Shown: positions 8,740 to 17,189 of the stretch, in pieces
How the letters are laid out: every line of letters starts with the position of its first letter
How positions within the stretch are numbered: the stretch's first letter is position 1
Source: Pseudomonas entomophila
Lineage (GTDB): Bacteria; Pseudomonadota; Gammaproteobacteria; Pseudomonadales; Pseudomonadaceae
Reading direction: 5' to 3'
DNA length: 64,000 nucleotides
Assembly (NCBI RefSeq): GCF_029193575.1
Contig: NZ_JARGCS010000033.1
Location: 124,001-188,000, forward strand
Notes under the pieces: generated by a model
What the model saw: only the letters and a program-made list of their open reading frames with translations
Told to the model about the DNA's origin: nothing
The model's database searches: none
Translations under genes and position numbers: made by a program

Positions 8740-9567
8740 ATGAGCCTGTTCAAGCATTTGCGTCGCGCACCGCTGAGCGCGCAGTTCGGCCTGCTGGTGA
8801 TCCTGCTGTACGTGATGGTGGCGTTGTTCGCGCCGCTGGTGGCGCCGTTCGGCGAGACCGAGGTGGTCGGCGAGGGCTTCGCGCCGTGGGGCGGGCAGTT
8901 CCTGCTGGGCACCGACAACCTGGGCCGGGACATGTTCAGCCGCCTGGTGTACGGCGCGCGCAACACCCTCGGCATCGCCTTCCTGACCACGCTGCTGGCG
9001 TTCGCCGTGGGCGGTTTCTGCGGCCTGATGGCGGCGATCCGCGGCGGTTGGGTCGACCAGGGGCTGTCGCGCGTGGTGGATATCCTCATGGCCATCCCGC
9101 AACTGATCTTCGCCTTGCTGATCCTCAGCGTGGTCGGCACCACCACCACTTCGCTGGTGCTGGTGATCGCGCTGCTCGACGCGACCCGGGTGTTTCGCCT
9201 GGCGCGAGCGGTGGCGATGACCGTGGTGGTGCAGGACTTCGTCGAGGCCGCACGGCTGCGCGGGGAAGGGCTGTGGTGGCTGGTCACCCGCGAGGTGCTG
9301 CCCAATGCCGCGGCGCCCTTGGTCGCTGAGTTCGGCCTGCGTTTCTGTTTCGTCTTCCTGTTCATCAGCGCGCTGTCGTTCCTCGGCCTGGGCCTCCAGC
9401 CGCCGACCGCCGACTGGGGCAGCATGGTGCGCGACAACGCGGTGCTGATCACCTTCGGCGACATCAGCCCGCTGCTGCCGGCGTTGGCGGTGGCGCTGAT
9501 CACCGTGAGCGTGAATTTCGTCGTCGACTGGGTACTGCACCAGTCCAGCGGCCTGAAGGAGTGCTGA
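8740..9567 (+). CDS. ABC transporter permease (DppC type)
   Basis: A 275-residue inner-membrane permease of the DppC/OppC family. It has the characteristic N-terminal segment with LLGTDNLGRDMFSRLVYGARNTL, five to six membrane segments, and the EAA loop EAARLRGEGLWWLVTREVLPNA. The gene begins 3 bp after the DppB-type gene and its stop overlaps the Shine-Dalgarno area of the ATPase gene, so the products are made together as a heteromeric channel. Confidence 0.92.
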   Translation: MSLFKHLRRAPLSAQFGLLVILLYVMVALFAPLVAPFGETEVVGEGFAPWGGQFLLGTDNLGRDMFSRLVYGARNTLGIAFLTTLLAFAVGGFCGLMAAIRGGWVDQGLSRVVDILMAIPQLIFALLILSVVGTTTTSLVLVIALLDATRVFRLARAVAMTVVVQDFVEAARLRGEGLWWLVTREVLPNAAAPLVAEFGLRFCFVFLFISALSFLGLGLQPPTADWGSMVRDNAVLITFGDISPLLPALAVALITVSVNFVVDWVLHQSSGLKEC

Positions 9568-9569
9568 GC

Positions 9570-11219
9570 ATGAGCGATACCCCGCTGTTGCAGATCCGCG
9601 ACCTGCACATCGAAGGCCATTCCGACGACACCTGGCACCCCTTGGTGCGGGGCGTCGACCTGACCCTGCAACGCGGCGAGGTGCTGGGGCTGATCGGCGA
9701 GTCCGGGGCCGGCAAGTCCACCCTGGGGCTGGCCGCCATGGGCTACGTGCGCGACGGTTGCCGCATCAGCGGCGGCTCGGTGCGCTTCGATGGCCAGGAA
9801 CTGGTTGGCGCCCATCCCGACGCCCTGCGCCGGCTGCGCGGCCTGCGCATTGCCTATGTCGCGCAGAGCGCGGCGGCGTCGTTCAACCCGGCGCACCGGC
9901 TGATCGACCAGCATGTGGAAACCGCGGTGATCAACGGCGGCATCGACCGCGCCCGCGCCGAGGCCGAAGCGGTCGAGCTGTACCGCGTGCTGCGCCTGCC
10001 CGACCCGGAGCGTATCGGCCAGCGCTACCCGCACCAGGTCTCCGGCGGGCAACTGCAACGGGTGATGACGGCCATGGCCATGGCCTGCCACCCGGACCTG
10101 ATCATCTTCGACGAGCCCACCACGGCGTTGGACGTGACCACGCAAATCGAGGTGATCGCCGCCATCCGCGATGCGGTCAAGCGCTTCGGCAGCGCGGCCC
10201 TCTACATCAGCCACGACCTGGCGCTGGTGGCGCAGATCGCCGACCGCATCATGGTGCTGCGCCACGGCAGGTTGGTGGAGGAGGCCGCCACCCGCGCCAT
10301 GCTCGACGCACCCAGCCAGGACTACACCAAGTCGCTGTGGGCCGTGCGCAGTTTCCACACTGCGCCCAAGCCGAGCCAGCCCGAGCAGCGGCCCTTGCTG
10401 GAGGTGCGCAACGCCTCGGCCAGCTATGGCGCGCAGCCGGTGCTGCATGACGTGTCGCTGAGCGTGCAGCGCGGCCAGACCCTGGCGGTGATCGGCGAGT
10501 CCGGCAGTGGCAAGAGCACCAGCGCGCGGTTGATCACCGGCTTGCTGCCGCCTTCCAGCGGCCAGGTGCTGTACGACGGCGAGGCGCTGCCGGCGGACTA
10601 TCGGCGGCGCAGCAAGGCGCAGCTGCGGCGCATCCAGATGATCTACCAGATTCCCGACACCGCACTTAACCCGCGCCAGCGCATCGCCGACATCATCGGG
10701 CGCCCCTTGGCCTTCTACCTGGGCCTCAAGGGCAAGGCGTTGCGCGCACGGGTGGCCGAGTTGCTGGAGATGATCGAACTGGACCCGGCGACGTTCATGG
10801 ACCGCCAGCCCCGCGAGCTGTCCGGCGGGCAGAAGCAGCGGGTGTGCATCGCCCGCGCCCTGGCTGCCGAGCCTGAGTTGATCATCTGCGACGAGGTCAC
10901 CTCGGCGCTCGATCAGCTGGTGGCCGAAGGCGTGCTCAAGTTGCTCGACCGTCTACAACGCCAGTTGGGCGTGGCCTACCTGTTCATCACCCACGACGTG
11001 GCCACGGTGCGCGCCATCGCCGACCAGGTGCTGGTGATGCAGCGCGGCCGAGTGGTCGACCACGGCAGCCGCGAGGCGATCTTCACCCCGCCGCACCAGC
11101 CCTACACGGGCCTGTTGTTCTCCTCCGAGCCGCAGATGGACCCGGACTGGCTCGACCGCCTGCTGGCCCGGCGCGCCAGCGCTTCTTCCCCGCAACCTGT
11201 CGAAGGACAACCTTCATGA
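9570..11219 (+). CDS. ABC transporter ATPase with two fused nucleotide-binding domains (DppD-DppF type)
   Basis: A 549-residue protein carrying two complete ATPase domains. Domain 1 has Walker A GESGAGKST (about residue 43), signature VSGGQLQRV and Walker B IIFDEPTTALD. Domain 2 has Walker A GESGSGKST (about 309), signature LSGGQKQRV and IICDEVTSALD. Dpp systems usually encode these as separate subunits. Here they are one chain, as in some GsiA/YejF-type transporters. Both sites look intact, though the second Walker B has EV where EP is usual. The start is at 9570, 9 bases behind aaggag; the GTG at 9561 is less likely. Confidence 0.92.
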   Translation: MSDTPLLQIRDLHIEGHSDDTWHPLVRGVDLTLQRGEVLGLIGESGAGKSTLGLAAMGYVRDGCRISGGSVRFDGQELVGAHPDALRRLRGLRIAYVAQSAAASFNPAHRLIDQHVETAVINGGIDRARAEAEAVELYRVLRLPDPERIGQRYPHQVSGGQLQRVMTAMAMACHPDLIIFDEPTTALDVTTQIEVIAAIRDAVKRFGSAALYISHDLALVAQIADRIMVLRHGRLVEEAATRAMLDAPSQDYTKSLWAVRSFHTAPKPSQPEQRPLLEVRNASASYGAQPVLHDVSLSVQRGQTLAVIGESGSGKSTSARLITGLLPPSSGQVLYDGEALPADYRRRSKAQLRRIQMIYQIPDTALNPRQRIADIIGRPLAFYLGLKGKALRARVAELLEMIELDPATFMDRQPRELSGGQKQRVCIARALAAEPELIICDEVTSALDQLVAEGVLKLLDRLQRQLGVAYLFITHDVATVRAIADQVLVMQRGRVVDHGSREAIFTPPHQPYTGLLFSSEPQMDPDWLDRLLARRASASSPQPVEGQPS

Positions 11220-11914
11220 ATGTATTGATCGTCCACGCCCACCCCGAACCGCAGTCCTTCACCGCCGCCCTGCGCGACCAGGCCGTCGAGACCTTCCGCG
11301 CCCAGGGCCACCCGGTTCAGGTCAGCGACCTGTACGCCATGGGCTGGAACCCGGTGGCCAGCGCCGAGGATTTCAGCCGCCGCGAGAACCCCGGCTACCT
11401 GGTGTATGCGCTGGAGCAGCGCCTGGGGGTCAAGAGTGGCTCGATCGCCGCGGACATCCAGCAGGAGCTGGACAAGCTGCTATGGGCGGACCTGCTGGTG
11501 CTGAACTTCCCGATCTTCTGGTTCTCGGCGCCTGCCATGCTCAAGGGCTGGATCGACCGGGTGCTGGTGTCGGGGGTGTGTTATGGCGGCAAGCGCTTCT
11601 ACGACCAGGGTGGCCTGGTGGGCAAGAAGGCGCTGGTGACCGTGACCCTGGGTGGGCGTGAGCACATGTTCGGCGAGGGGGCCATCCATGGGCCGCTGGA
11701 GGACATGCTCCGGCCGATTCTGCGCGGCACCCTGGCGTATGTCGGTTTCGAGGTGTTGCCACCGTTCGTGGCCTGGCATGTGCCGTACATCAGTGACGAG
11801 GCGCGCCGGGATTTCCTCGGGCAGTACCGCGAGCGCCTGGAGCACCTGGCGGATGATCAGCCGCTGGTGTTCCCGCGTCTGGAACAGTTCGACGAGGCGT
11901 TGTATCCGCTGTGA
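11216..11914 (+). CDS. NAD(P)H:quinone oxidoreductase, flavodoxin fold
   Basis: A 232-residue protein of the NQO1/KefF/MdaB type (flavodoxin_2). It starts MNVLIVHAHPEPQSFTAAL, the family N-terminus that binds FAD or FMN phosphate, and has LVLNFPIFWFSAPAMLKGWIDRV and a KKALVTVTLGG strand. Such enzymes make two-electron reductions of quinones or other electrophiles. Its start overlaps the ATPase stop by 4 bp, so it is translationally coupled to the transporter. This suggests the imported compound, or a product of it, is reduced in the cytoplasm, which is inference. A REP-like hairpin follows. Confidence 0.9.
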   Translation: MNVLIVHAHPEPQSFTAALRDQAVETFRAQGHPVQVSDLYAMGWNPVASAEDFSRRENPGYLVYALEQRLGVKSGSIAADIQQELDKLLWADLLVLNFPIFWFSAPAMLKGWIDRVLVSGVCYGGKRFYDQGGLVGKKALVTVTLGGREHMFGEGAIHGPLEDMLRPILRGTLAYVGFEVLPPFVAWHVPYISDEARRDFLGQYRERLEHLADDQPLVFPRLEQFDEALYPL

Positions 11915-11925
11915 CGTCGTCGCTG

Positions 11926-11969
11926 CAAGCCCGCACACGGGCCACACCGCCCCTGTAGGTGCGGGCTTG
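11926..11969. repeat. REP-like inverted repeat, possible terminator
   Basis: Exact 11-bp arms CAAGCCCGCAC (11926-11936) and GTGCGGGCTTG (11959-11969). The right arm and flank have the GCGGGCTTGCC core shared with other palindromes in the window. It lies just after the quinone reductase stop in a 192-bp gap. Nothing else was recognised there apart from the Shine-Dalgarno of the next gene. Confidence 0.6.
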
Positions 11970-12106
11970 CCGCGCGAAGGGCCCGCGATAACCAGCGACC
12001 TGCCCAAAAACGACCACCCACACATTCGGGGTATGTCTCGACCCGTCGAATGCGCCGATAGTGACCTCGTCAGCTCGACCCAGAGCACTCACACGACGGA
12101 GTTGCT

Positions 12107-13210
12107 ATGCGCAAGGCACTGAAGGTGATTGGCAGTCTGCTGCTGGCGTCCACCGCCACGCTGTCGCAGGCCGCAGAGGTGGATACCGGCAACACGCTCA
12201 GGCTCTACAACTGGACCGACTACATCGGCGAAACCACCCTGGCCGACTTCGAGAAGGCCACCGGTATCAAGGTGGTCTACGACACCTTCGACGGCTACGA
12301 GACCGTGCAGACCAAACTGCTCACCGGCCGTTCCGGCTACGACCTGGTCATGCTCAATGCCTCGCTGGTGCCGCCGCTGATCCAGGCCGGAGTGTTCCAG
12401 CCACTGGACAAGCAGCAACTGCCCAGCTGGCACAACCTCGATGAGCAGGTGGTGCGCAACCTGCAAGGCTACGACCCGGGGCTGAAGTACTCGGCGCCCT
12501 ATACCTGGGGCAGCTCCGGGGTCACCTACAACGTCGACAAGATCAAGGCACGCATGCCCGACGCGCCGATCGGCTCGCTGGCCATGCTGTTCGACCCCAA
12601 GGTCGTCTCGCGCTTCGCCGACTGCGGCGTGACCCTGATGGACGCGCCCACCGAAGTCATCCCGCTGGCCCTGCAATACCTGGGCAAGGACCCCCGCAGC
12701 GCCGCGCCTGCCGACCTCAAGGCCGCCGAGCAACTGCTGTTGAACATCCGCCCCTACATCCGCAAGTTCGACTCGGTCAACTACCTCACCAGCCTGCCCA
12801 ACGGCGACGTGTGCCTGGCCCTGACCTGGTCCGGCGACTATGCCACCGCCCAGGCCCGCGCGGTGGAAGCGAAGAAGGACATCAAGCTGTCGTTCTTCAT
12901 CCCCCAGGAAGGCTCGCTGATCTGGTTCGACAACCTGTACATCCCCAAGGACGCGCCCAACGCCGGCAACGCCCACCGCTTCCTCGAGTTCCTGTTGCAG
13001 CCGCAGACCATGGCCAAGGTGACCAACTTCATCCACTACGCCAACAGCAACGCGGCGGCCACGGCGCTGGTGCAGGCCGATATCCGCCAGGATCCGGCGA
13101 TCTACCCCGACGAGCAGACCCGCCAGCGCCTGTTCGCGCAGAAGACCCAGAGCCCCAAGGACATGCGCGCGATCACGCGGGTCTGGAGCTCGGTCAAGAC
13201 CGGTTTCTGA
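12107..13210 (+). CDS. polyamine-type ABC transporter periplasmic binding protein (PotF/SpuE-like)
   Basis: A 367-residue family 1 extracellular binding protein. It begins with a Sec signal peptide (MRKALKVIGSLLLASTATLSQA, cut before AEV). The block LRLYNWTDYIGETTLADFEKATGIKV is the hallmark of the PotD/PotF polyamine-binding group, and the conserved aromatic and acidic pocket segments (SGYDLVMLNASLV, TWGSSGVTYNVDKI) are present. It would deliver putrescine- or spermidine-like compounds to an ABC permease, but no permease or ATPase gene is adjacent, so it must use one from elsewhere. A ggag Shine-Dalgarno precedes the ATG. The next gene, 24 bp on, is an aminotransferase related to putrescine transaminases, which supports a polyamine or other amine substrate. 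Confidence 0.88.
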   Translation: MRKALKVIGSLLLASTATLSQAAEVDTGNTLRLYNWTDYIGETTLADFEKATGIKVVYDTFDGYETVQTKLLTGRSGYDLVMLNASLVPPLIQAGVFQPLDKQQLPSWHNLDEQVVRNLQGYDPGLKYSAPYTWGSSGVTYNVDKIKARMPDAPIGSLAMLFDPKVVSRFADCGVTLMDAPTEVIPLALQYLGKDPRSAAPADLKAAEQLLLNIRPYIRKFDSVNYLTSLPNGDVCLALTWSGDYATAQARAVEAKKDIKLSFFIPQEGSLIWFDNLYIPKDAPNAGNAHRFLEFLLQPQTMAKVTNFIHYANSNAAATALVQADIRQDPAIYPDEQTRQRLFAQKTQSPKDMRAITRVWSSVKTGF

Positions 13211-13234
13211 ACCCATTCACCCAAGGAGCTGCCC

Positions 13235-14647
13235 ATGGCCATCCCAAGCAAAGCCTTCGCCCCGACCCATGACCCGCTGGTGGAGGCTGACAAGGCCCAC
13301 TACATGCACGGCTACCACGTGTTCGACGAGCACCGCGAGCAGGGTGCGCTGAACATCGTCCAGGGCGACGGCGCCTACATCCGTGACACCCACGGCAACC
13401 GCTTCCTCGACGCCGTCGGTGGCATGTGGTGCACCAACATCGGCCTGGGCCGCGAGGAGATGGCGCTGGCCATCGCCGACCAGGTGCGCAAGCTGGCGTA
13501 CTCCAACCCGTTCTCCGACATGGCCAACGACGTCGCCATCGAACTGTGCCAGAAGCTCGCGCAGCTGGCCCCGGGCGACCTGGACCACGTGTTCCTCACC
13601 ACCGGCGGCTCCACCGCCGTGGACACCGCCTACCGGCTGATCCAGTACTACCAGAACTGCCGTGGCAAGCCGGACAAGAAGCACGTCATCGCCCGCTACA
13701 ACGCCTACCACGGCTCCACCACCCTGACCATGTCGATCGGCAACAAGGCCGCCGACCGGGTGCCGGAGTTCGACTACGCCAACGACCTGATCAGCCACGT
13801 TTCCAACCCCAACCCGTACCGTGCCCCGGACGACATGGACGAAGCCGAGTTCCTCGACTTCCTGGTGGCCGAGTTCGAAGACAAGATCCTCTCGCTGGGC
13901 GCCGACAACGTGGCGGCGTTCTTCGCCGAGCCGATCATGGGCTCGGGGGGCGTGATCATTCCGCCCAAGGGCTATTTCCTGCGCATGTGGCAGCTGTGCC
14001 AGACCTACGACATCCTGTTCGTCGCCGACGAAGTGGTGACCTCCTTTGGCCGGCTCGGCACCTTCTTCGCCAGTGAAGAGCTGTTCGGCGTGCAGCCGGA
14101 CATCATCACCACCGCCAAGGGCCTGACCTCGGCCTACCTGCCGCTGGGCGCGTGCATTTTCTCCGAGCGCATCTGGAAGGTGATCGCCGAGCCCGGCAAG
14201 GGCCGCTGCTTCACCCACGGCTTCACCTACAGCGGCCACCCGGTGTGCTGCACCGCGGCGCTGAAGAACATCGAGATCATCGAACGGGAGAACCTGCTGG
14301 CCCACGTCAATGACGTCGGCGGCTACCTGGAGCAGCGCCTGCAGACCTTGCGCGAGCTGCCGCTGGTGGGCGACGTGCGTTGCATGAAGCTGATGGCGTG
14401 CGTCGAGTTCGTCGCCGACAAGGCCAGCAAGGCGCTGTTCCCCGATGCGGTCAACATCGGCGAGCGCATCCACAGCAAGGCCCAGGCCAAGGGGCTGCTG
14501 GTGCGGCCGATCATGCACCTGAACGTGATGTCGCCGCCGCTGATCATTACCCGCGCACAGGTGGACGAGATCGTCGACACGCTGCGCCAGTGCATCCTCG
14601 AGACCGCGCGTGAACTCAGCGCGCAAGGCCTGTACGACGGCCGATGA
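13235..14647 (+). CDS. class III (omega) aminotransferase, SpuC-like
   Basis: A 470-residue PLP-dependent class III aminotransferase. Visible features: GGMWCTNIGLGREEMALAIADQ near the N-terminus, YNAYHGSTTLTMSIGNK, the cofactor Asp in FVADEVVTSFGRLG, and the Schiff-base Lys in TTAKGLTSAYLPLGA. This set is typical of amine:pyruvate enzymes such as SpuC (putrescine) and beta-alanine:pyruvate transaminases. It sits directly downstream of a polyamine-type binding protein and is followed with a 4-bp overlap by the longest version of the LuxR-type reading frame. Uptake and deamination of a small amine is the likely job; the exact amine is not determined. Confidence 0.9.
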   Translation: MAIPSKAFAPTHDPLVEADKAHYMHGYHVFDEHREQGALNIVQGDGAYIRDTHGNRFLDAVGGMWCTNIGLGREEMALAIADQVRKLAYSNPFSDMANDVAIELCQKLAQLAPGDLDHVFLTTGGSTAVDTAYRLIQYYQNCRGKPDKKHVIARYNAYHGSTTLTMSIGNKAADRVPEFDYANDLISHVSNPNPYRAPDDMDEAEFLDFLVAEFEDKILSLGADNVAAFFAEPIMGSGGVIIPPKGYFLRMWQLCQTYDILFVADEVVTSFGRLGTFFASEELFGVQPDIITTAKGLTSAYLPLGACIFSERIWKVIAEPGKGRCFTHGFTYSGHPVCCTAALKNIEIIERENLLAHVNDVGGYLEQRLQTLRELPLVGDVRCMKLMACVEFVADKASKALFPDAVNIGERIHSKAQAKGLLVRPIMHLNVMSPPLIITRAQVDEIVDTLRQCILETARELSAQGLYDGR

Positions 14648-14676
14648 GCAGCCTGCAACGGGCTGTGCGAGGGCGT

Positions 14677-14700
14677 GCCCGGCAGGCTAGACTGCCGGGC
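14677..14700. promoter_or_regulatory. perfect hairpin immediately before the LuxR-type start codon
   Basis: GCCCGGCAG (14677-14685) and CTGCCGGGC (14692-14700) are exact arms with a 6-base loop. The right arm ends at the base before the ATG at 14701. It could terminate the aminotransferase transcript, act as an operator, or hide the translation start. No T-tract follows. Confidence 0.6.
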
Positions 14701-15522
14701 ATGACCCATGCGACCCCCGACACGCCCCTGACCCTCACCCTTGGTGCCTTGCAGCAATGGCACGCGGCGCTGCAACGCGCCCTGGCCCATAGCGATACTC
14801 CGGACGCCTTGGCGCAACTGGCGGCGGCGCTGAGTCACCTGGTGGCGGTGGAGTCGATGATGATCAGCCTCGAATGCCAGGGCAGGGCGCCGCGCCTGCT
14901 GTACCAGCAAGGCATTCCCGAGCGCCACCGCGACGCGGTGCTCAACCGCTACTTTGCCGCCGGCTACCTGCTCGACCCGTTCTGCCTGGCGGTGCAGAGC
15001 GGTCTGGCCGAAGGCTTCTACCACCTGCAGGACATCGCCCCGGACAACTTCTTCGACAGCGATTACTACAAGGCCTATTACCTGGGCACCGGTTGCAGTG
15101 AAGACAGCTACTACATCGTCGACCTCAGCGACGGTCGCAAGATCTCCCTGAGCCTGTTCCAGGGCTGCAGCGGAGCGCGCCTGAGCCAGGGCCAGATCGA
15201 CCTGCTGCGGGCCGTCGAGCCGATGGTTCGCGAGCTGCTCGGCCGCTATGCCCGCCACAACCTGGAACCCGGCACCGCCAGCGTCGAGCGCGGCAGCCTC
15301 CAGGCCGCGTTCGACAGTTTCGGCTGCCAGGTGCTCACCGACCGCGAGCGCGAAGTGGCGCACATGATCCTGCGCGGGCATTCGGTGAAATCCACCGCCA
15401 TCGAGCTGGGCATCTCGCCGGAAACCGTGCGCATGCACCGCAAGAACCTGTACCTGAAATTGGCGATCAATTCGCAGTCGGAGCTGTTCGCGCTGTTCAT
15501 CGACTGGTTGCGCCAAGGCTAG
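14701..15522 (+). CDS. LuxR-type (GerE HTH) transcriptional regulator
   Basis: A 273-residue protein with a C-terminal LuxR/GerE helix-turn-helix: VLTDREREVAHMILRGHSVKSTAIELGISPETVRMHRKNLYLKL (about residues 212-256). The N-terminal 200 residues form a sensory region I cannot assign; I do not see the conserved Trp/Tyr/Asp set of acyl-homoserine-lactone binding domains. The start is uncertain. An in-frame ATG at 14644 overlaps the aminotransferase stop, but neither start has a clear Shine-Dalgarno, and a perfect hairpin fills the space before 14701. It lies between an amine-use pair and a formamidase-family gene. The GTATCC repeats in front of the latter are candidate binding sites. Confidence 0.85.
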   Translation: MTHATPDTPLTLTLGALQQWHAALQRALAHSDTPDALAQLAAALSHLVAVESMMISLECQGRAPRLLYQQGIPERHRDAVLNRYFAAGYLLDPFCLAVQSGLAEGFYHLQDIAPDNFFDSDYYKAYYLGTGCSEDSYYIVDLSDGRKISLSLFQGCSGARLSQGQIDLLRAVEPMVRELLGRYARHNLEPGTASVERGSLQAAFDSFGCQVLTDREREVAHMILRGHSVKSTAIELGISPETVRMHRKNLYLKLAINSQSELFALFIDWLRQG

Positions 15523-15538
15523 GCGCGTTGTACCGCCG

Positions 15539-15595
15539 TGTATCCAGCCTGGGCTGGGATACAGACGGACGCGATTCACTGACACGCTGGATACA
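15539..15595. promoter_or_regulatory. three GTATCCAGC-type half-sites before the amidase gene
   Basis: TGTATCCAGC (15539-15548), GCTGGGATACA (15553-15563) and GCTGGATACA (15586-15595). The first two form an inverted repeat with one inserted G, and the third repeats the right half. The group lies in the 137-bp gap between the LuxR-type gene and the formamidase-family gene. Binding by the LuxR-type protein is inferred from location only. Confidence 0.5.
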
Positions 15596-15659
15596 CACCT
15601 CTGCTGAACTGCATTGATCGCCACGTTCGATGGCGCTCATCCGTTCCAGGGGCCTGACC

Positions 15660-16997
15660 ATGACAATAAAGAACCTGCCTGATGCACCCACCGCGCACAC
15701 TGCCGTGCGCCACCTGCGGGTAGACCGCTACACCCACGGCATCATCGGCCCGAGCCAGGCCATGCTCGGCCCGCTGGCCGACGGTGGCACGCTGGTGACC
15801 GGCACGCCGCCGGGCTGCTGGGGGCCGATGATCACCCCGGCATTCGAGGGCGGCCATGAGGTGACCCAACCGGTGGCGATCGAGGGCGCCGAGGTCGGCG
15901 ATGCCGTGGCGCTGAAGATCCAGCGCATGCGCGTGACCTCGCTGGCGACCTCGTCCGGGGTCATGCAGTTCGTCGAAGGGCGCTACCACGGCGACCCGTT
16001 CGTGGCCAAGTTCTGCGCCGCCTGCGGCACCGAGCACCCGGCCAGCCATGTCGATGGCATTGGCGAGGAGGCGATCCGCTGCAGCCATTGCGGCGCCGAG
16101 GTGAATGCCTTCCGCTTCAGCCATGGCTACGTGATCGTCCTCGATCAGGAGCACCAGGTCAGCCTCACCGTCAACCAGGACGTGGCCAACACCTTGGCTG
16201 GCGATGCCGCGCAGATGTCGGTATTGCCGGAGCTTGCGGCGCAACACTCGATCCTTTCTCTGGCCCGCGCCGACATGCCCGGCGTGGCCGCACACATGCG
16301 TCCGTTCCTCGGCAACATCGGCACCACGCCCGCCGTGGACATGCCCGACTCGCACAATTGCGCCGACTTCGGCCAGCACCTGATCGACGCCCCGCACCGT
16401 TTCAGCCTCACCCGTGAAGCCCTGCACGCCGCCAAGACCGACGGCCACATGGACACCAACTCGGTGCGCGAGGGTTGCATCCTGATCTGCCCGGTGAAGG
16501 TGCCCGGTGCCGGCGTGTACATGGGCGACATGCACGCCCAGCAGGGCAACGGCGAGATCGCCGGCCACGCCACCGACGTGTCGGGCGAGACTGAGCTTAC
16601 GGTAGAGGTGATCAAGCACCTGACCCTCGACGGCCCGATCCTGCTGCAGAACCTCGACGACCTGCCGCCGATGGCCCGGCCGATGACCGCCGAGCAGCGC
16701 CAGCGGGTGCGTGAACTGGGCGAGCGCTGGGGGCAACGGGAGATCGAACACAACGGCCCGATCACCTTCATCGGCAGTGGCGAAGACCTCAACGTCGCGA
16801 CCAAGAATGGCCTGCAACGCGCCGCCGCAGTGACCGGGCTGCCGTATGACGAGGTGCTGAACCGCGCGACGATCACCGGTTCCATCGAGATCAGCCGGTT
16901 GCCGGGCACGGTCCGGGTGACCTTCCTGTGCCCGATGGCAGTGCTGGACCGGATGGGTATTGGCCACCTGGTGCGTGAGAAATACTTGCTCGACTGA
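15660..16997 (+). CDS. acetamidase/formamidase family protein
   Basis: A 445-residue protein of the FmdA/AmdA family, which hydrolyses formamide, acetamide or related short amides. Family blocks seen: SGVMQFVEGRYHGDPF, NIGTTPAVDMPDSHNCADFG, and GAGVYMGDMHAQQGNGEIAGHATDVSGE, which holds conserved acidic and His residues. Residues about 120-155 carry two CxxC pairs (CAACGTEH and CSHCGAE), a zinc-ribbon-like insert. The ATG at 15660 has an aggggc Shine-Dalgarno; an in-frame ATG at 15630 is less supported. With the aminotransferase and binding protein upstream it suggests nitrogen scavenging from amines and amides, by inference. Confidence 0.88.
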   Translation: MTIKNLPDAPTAHTAVRHLRVDRYTHGIIGPSQAMLGPLADGGTLVTGTPPGCWGPMITPAFEGGHEVTQPVAIEGAEVGDAVALKIQRMRVTSLATSSGVMQFVEGRYHGDPFVAKFCAACGTEHPASHVDGIGEEAIRCSHCGAEVNAFRFSHGYVIVLDQEHQVSLTVNQDVANTLAGDAAQMSVLPELAAQHSILSLARADMPGVAAHMRPFLGNIGTTPAVDMPDSHNCADFGQHLIDAPHRFSLTREALHAAKTDGHMDTNSVREGCILICPVKVPGAGVYMGDMHAQQGNGEIAGHATDVSGETELTVEVIKHLTLDGPILLQNLDDLPPMARPMTAEQRQRVRELGERWGQREIEHNGPITFIGSGEDLNVATKNGLQRAAAVTGLPYDEVLNRATITGSIEISRLPGTVRVTFLCPMAVLDRMGIGHLVREKYLLD

Positions 16998-17007
16998 CCT
17001 GCACGGG

Positions 17008-17024
17008 GCCTGGCTGCACCAGGC
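17008..17024 (+). terminator. weak hairpin after the amidase gene
   Basis: GCCTGG (17008-17013) and CCAGGC (17019-17024), with a 5-base loop, 10 bases after the amidase stop. There is no T-tract. A possible weak terminator. Confidence 0.35.
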
Positions 17025-17091
17025 GATGGCACTTCAGTACCCACTTTGTGCGTTTTTTGGCCGTACCGTGCATACGTAGCAAATTTTTCAG

Positions 17092-17132
17092 ACTCGTCTG
17101 TAGGGCTGTTGCTTTAACTCGTACAGACGAGT
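17092..17132. promoter_or_regulatory. double dyad, TetR-like operator candidate upstream of the glycosyltransferase cluster
   Basis: ACTCGTCTGTA (17092-17102) is the exact reverse complement of TACAGACGAGT (17122-17132). The right part also forms its own palindrome, ACTCGT-ACAG-ACGAGT (17117-17132), the size of a TetR-family operator. A TATAAA (17165-17170) follows at a distance suited to a promoter region, but I see no good -35 at 16-18 bp. The surrounding DNA is clearly more AT-rich than the flanking genes. No TetR gene is in the window. Confidence 0.5.
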
Positions 17133-17189
17133 ATTTTCTTTACAAGTTGTTACCCAAGCAGCGCTATAAAAACCACAAAGACAAAGCAC

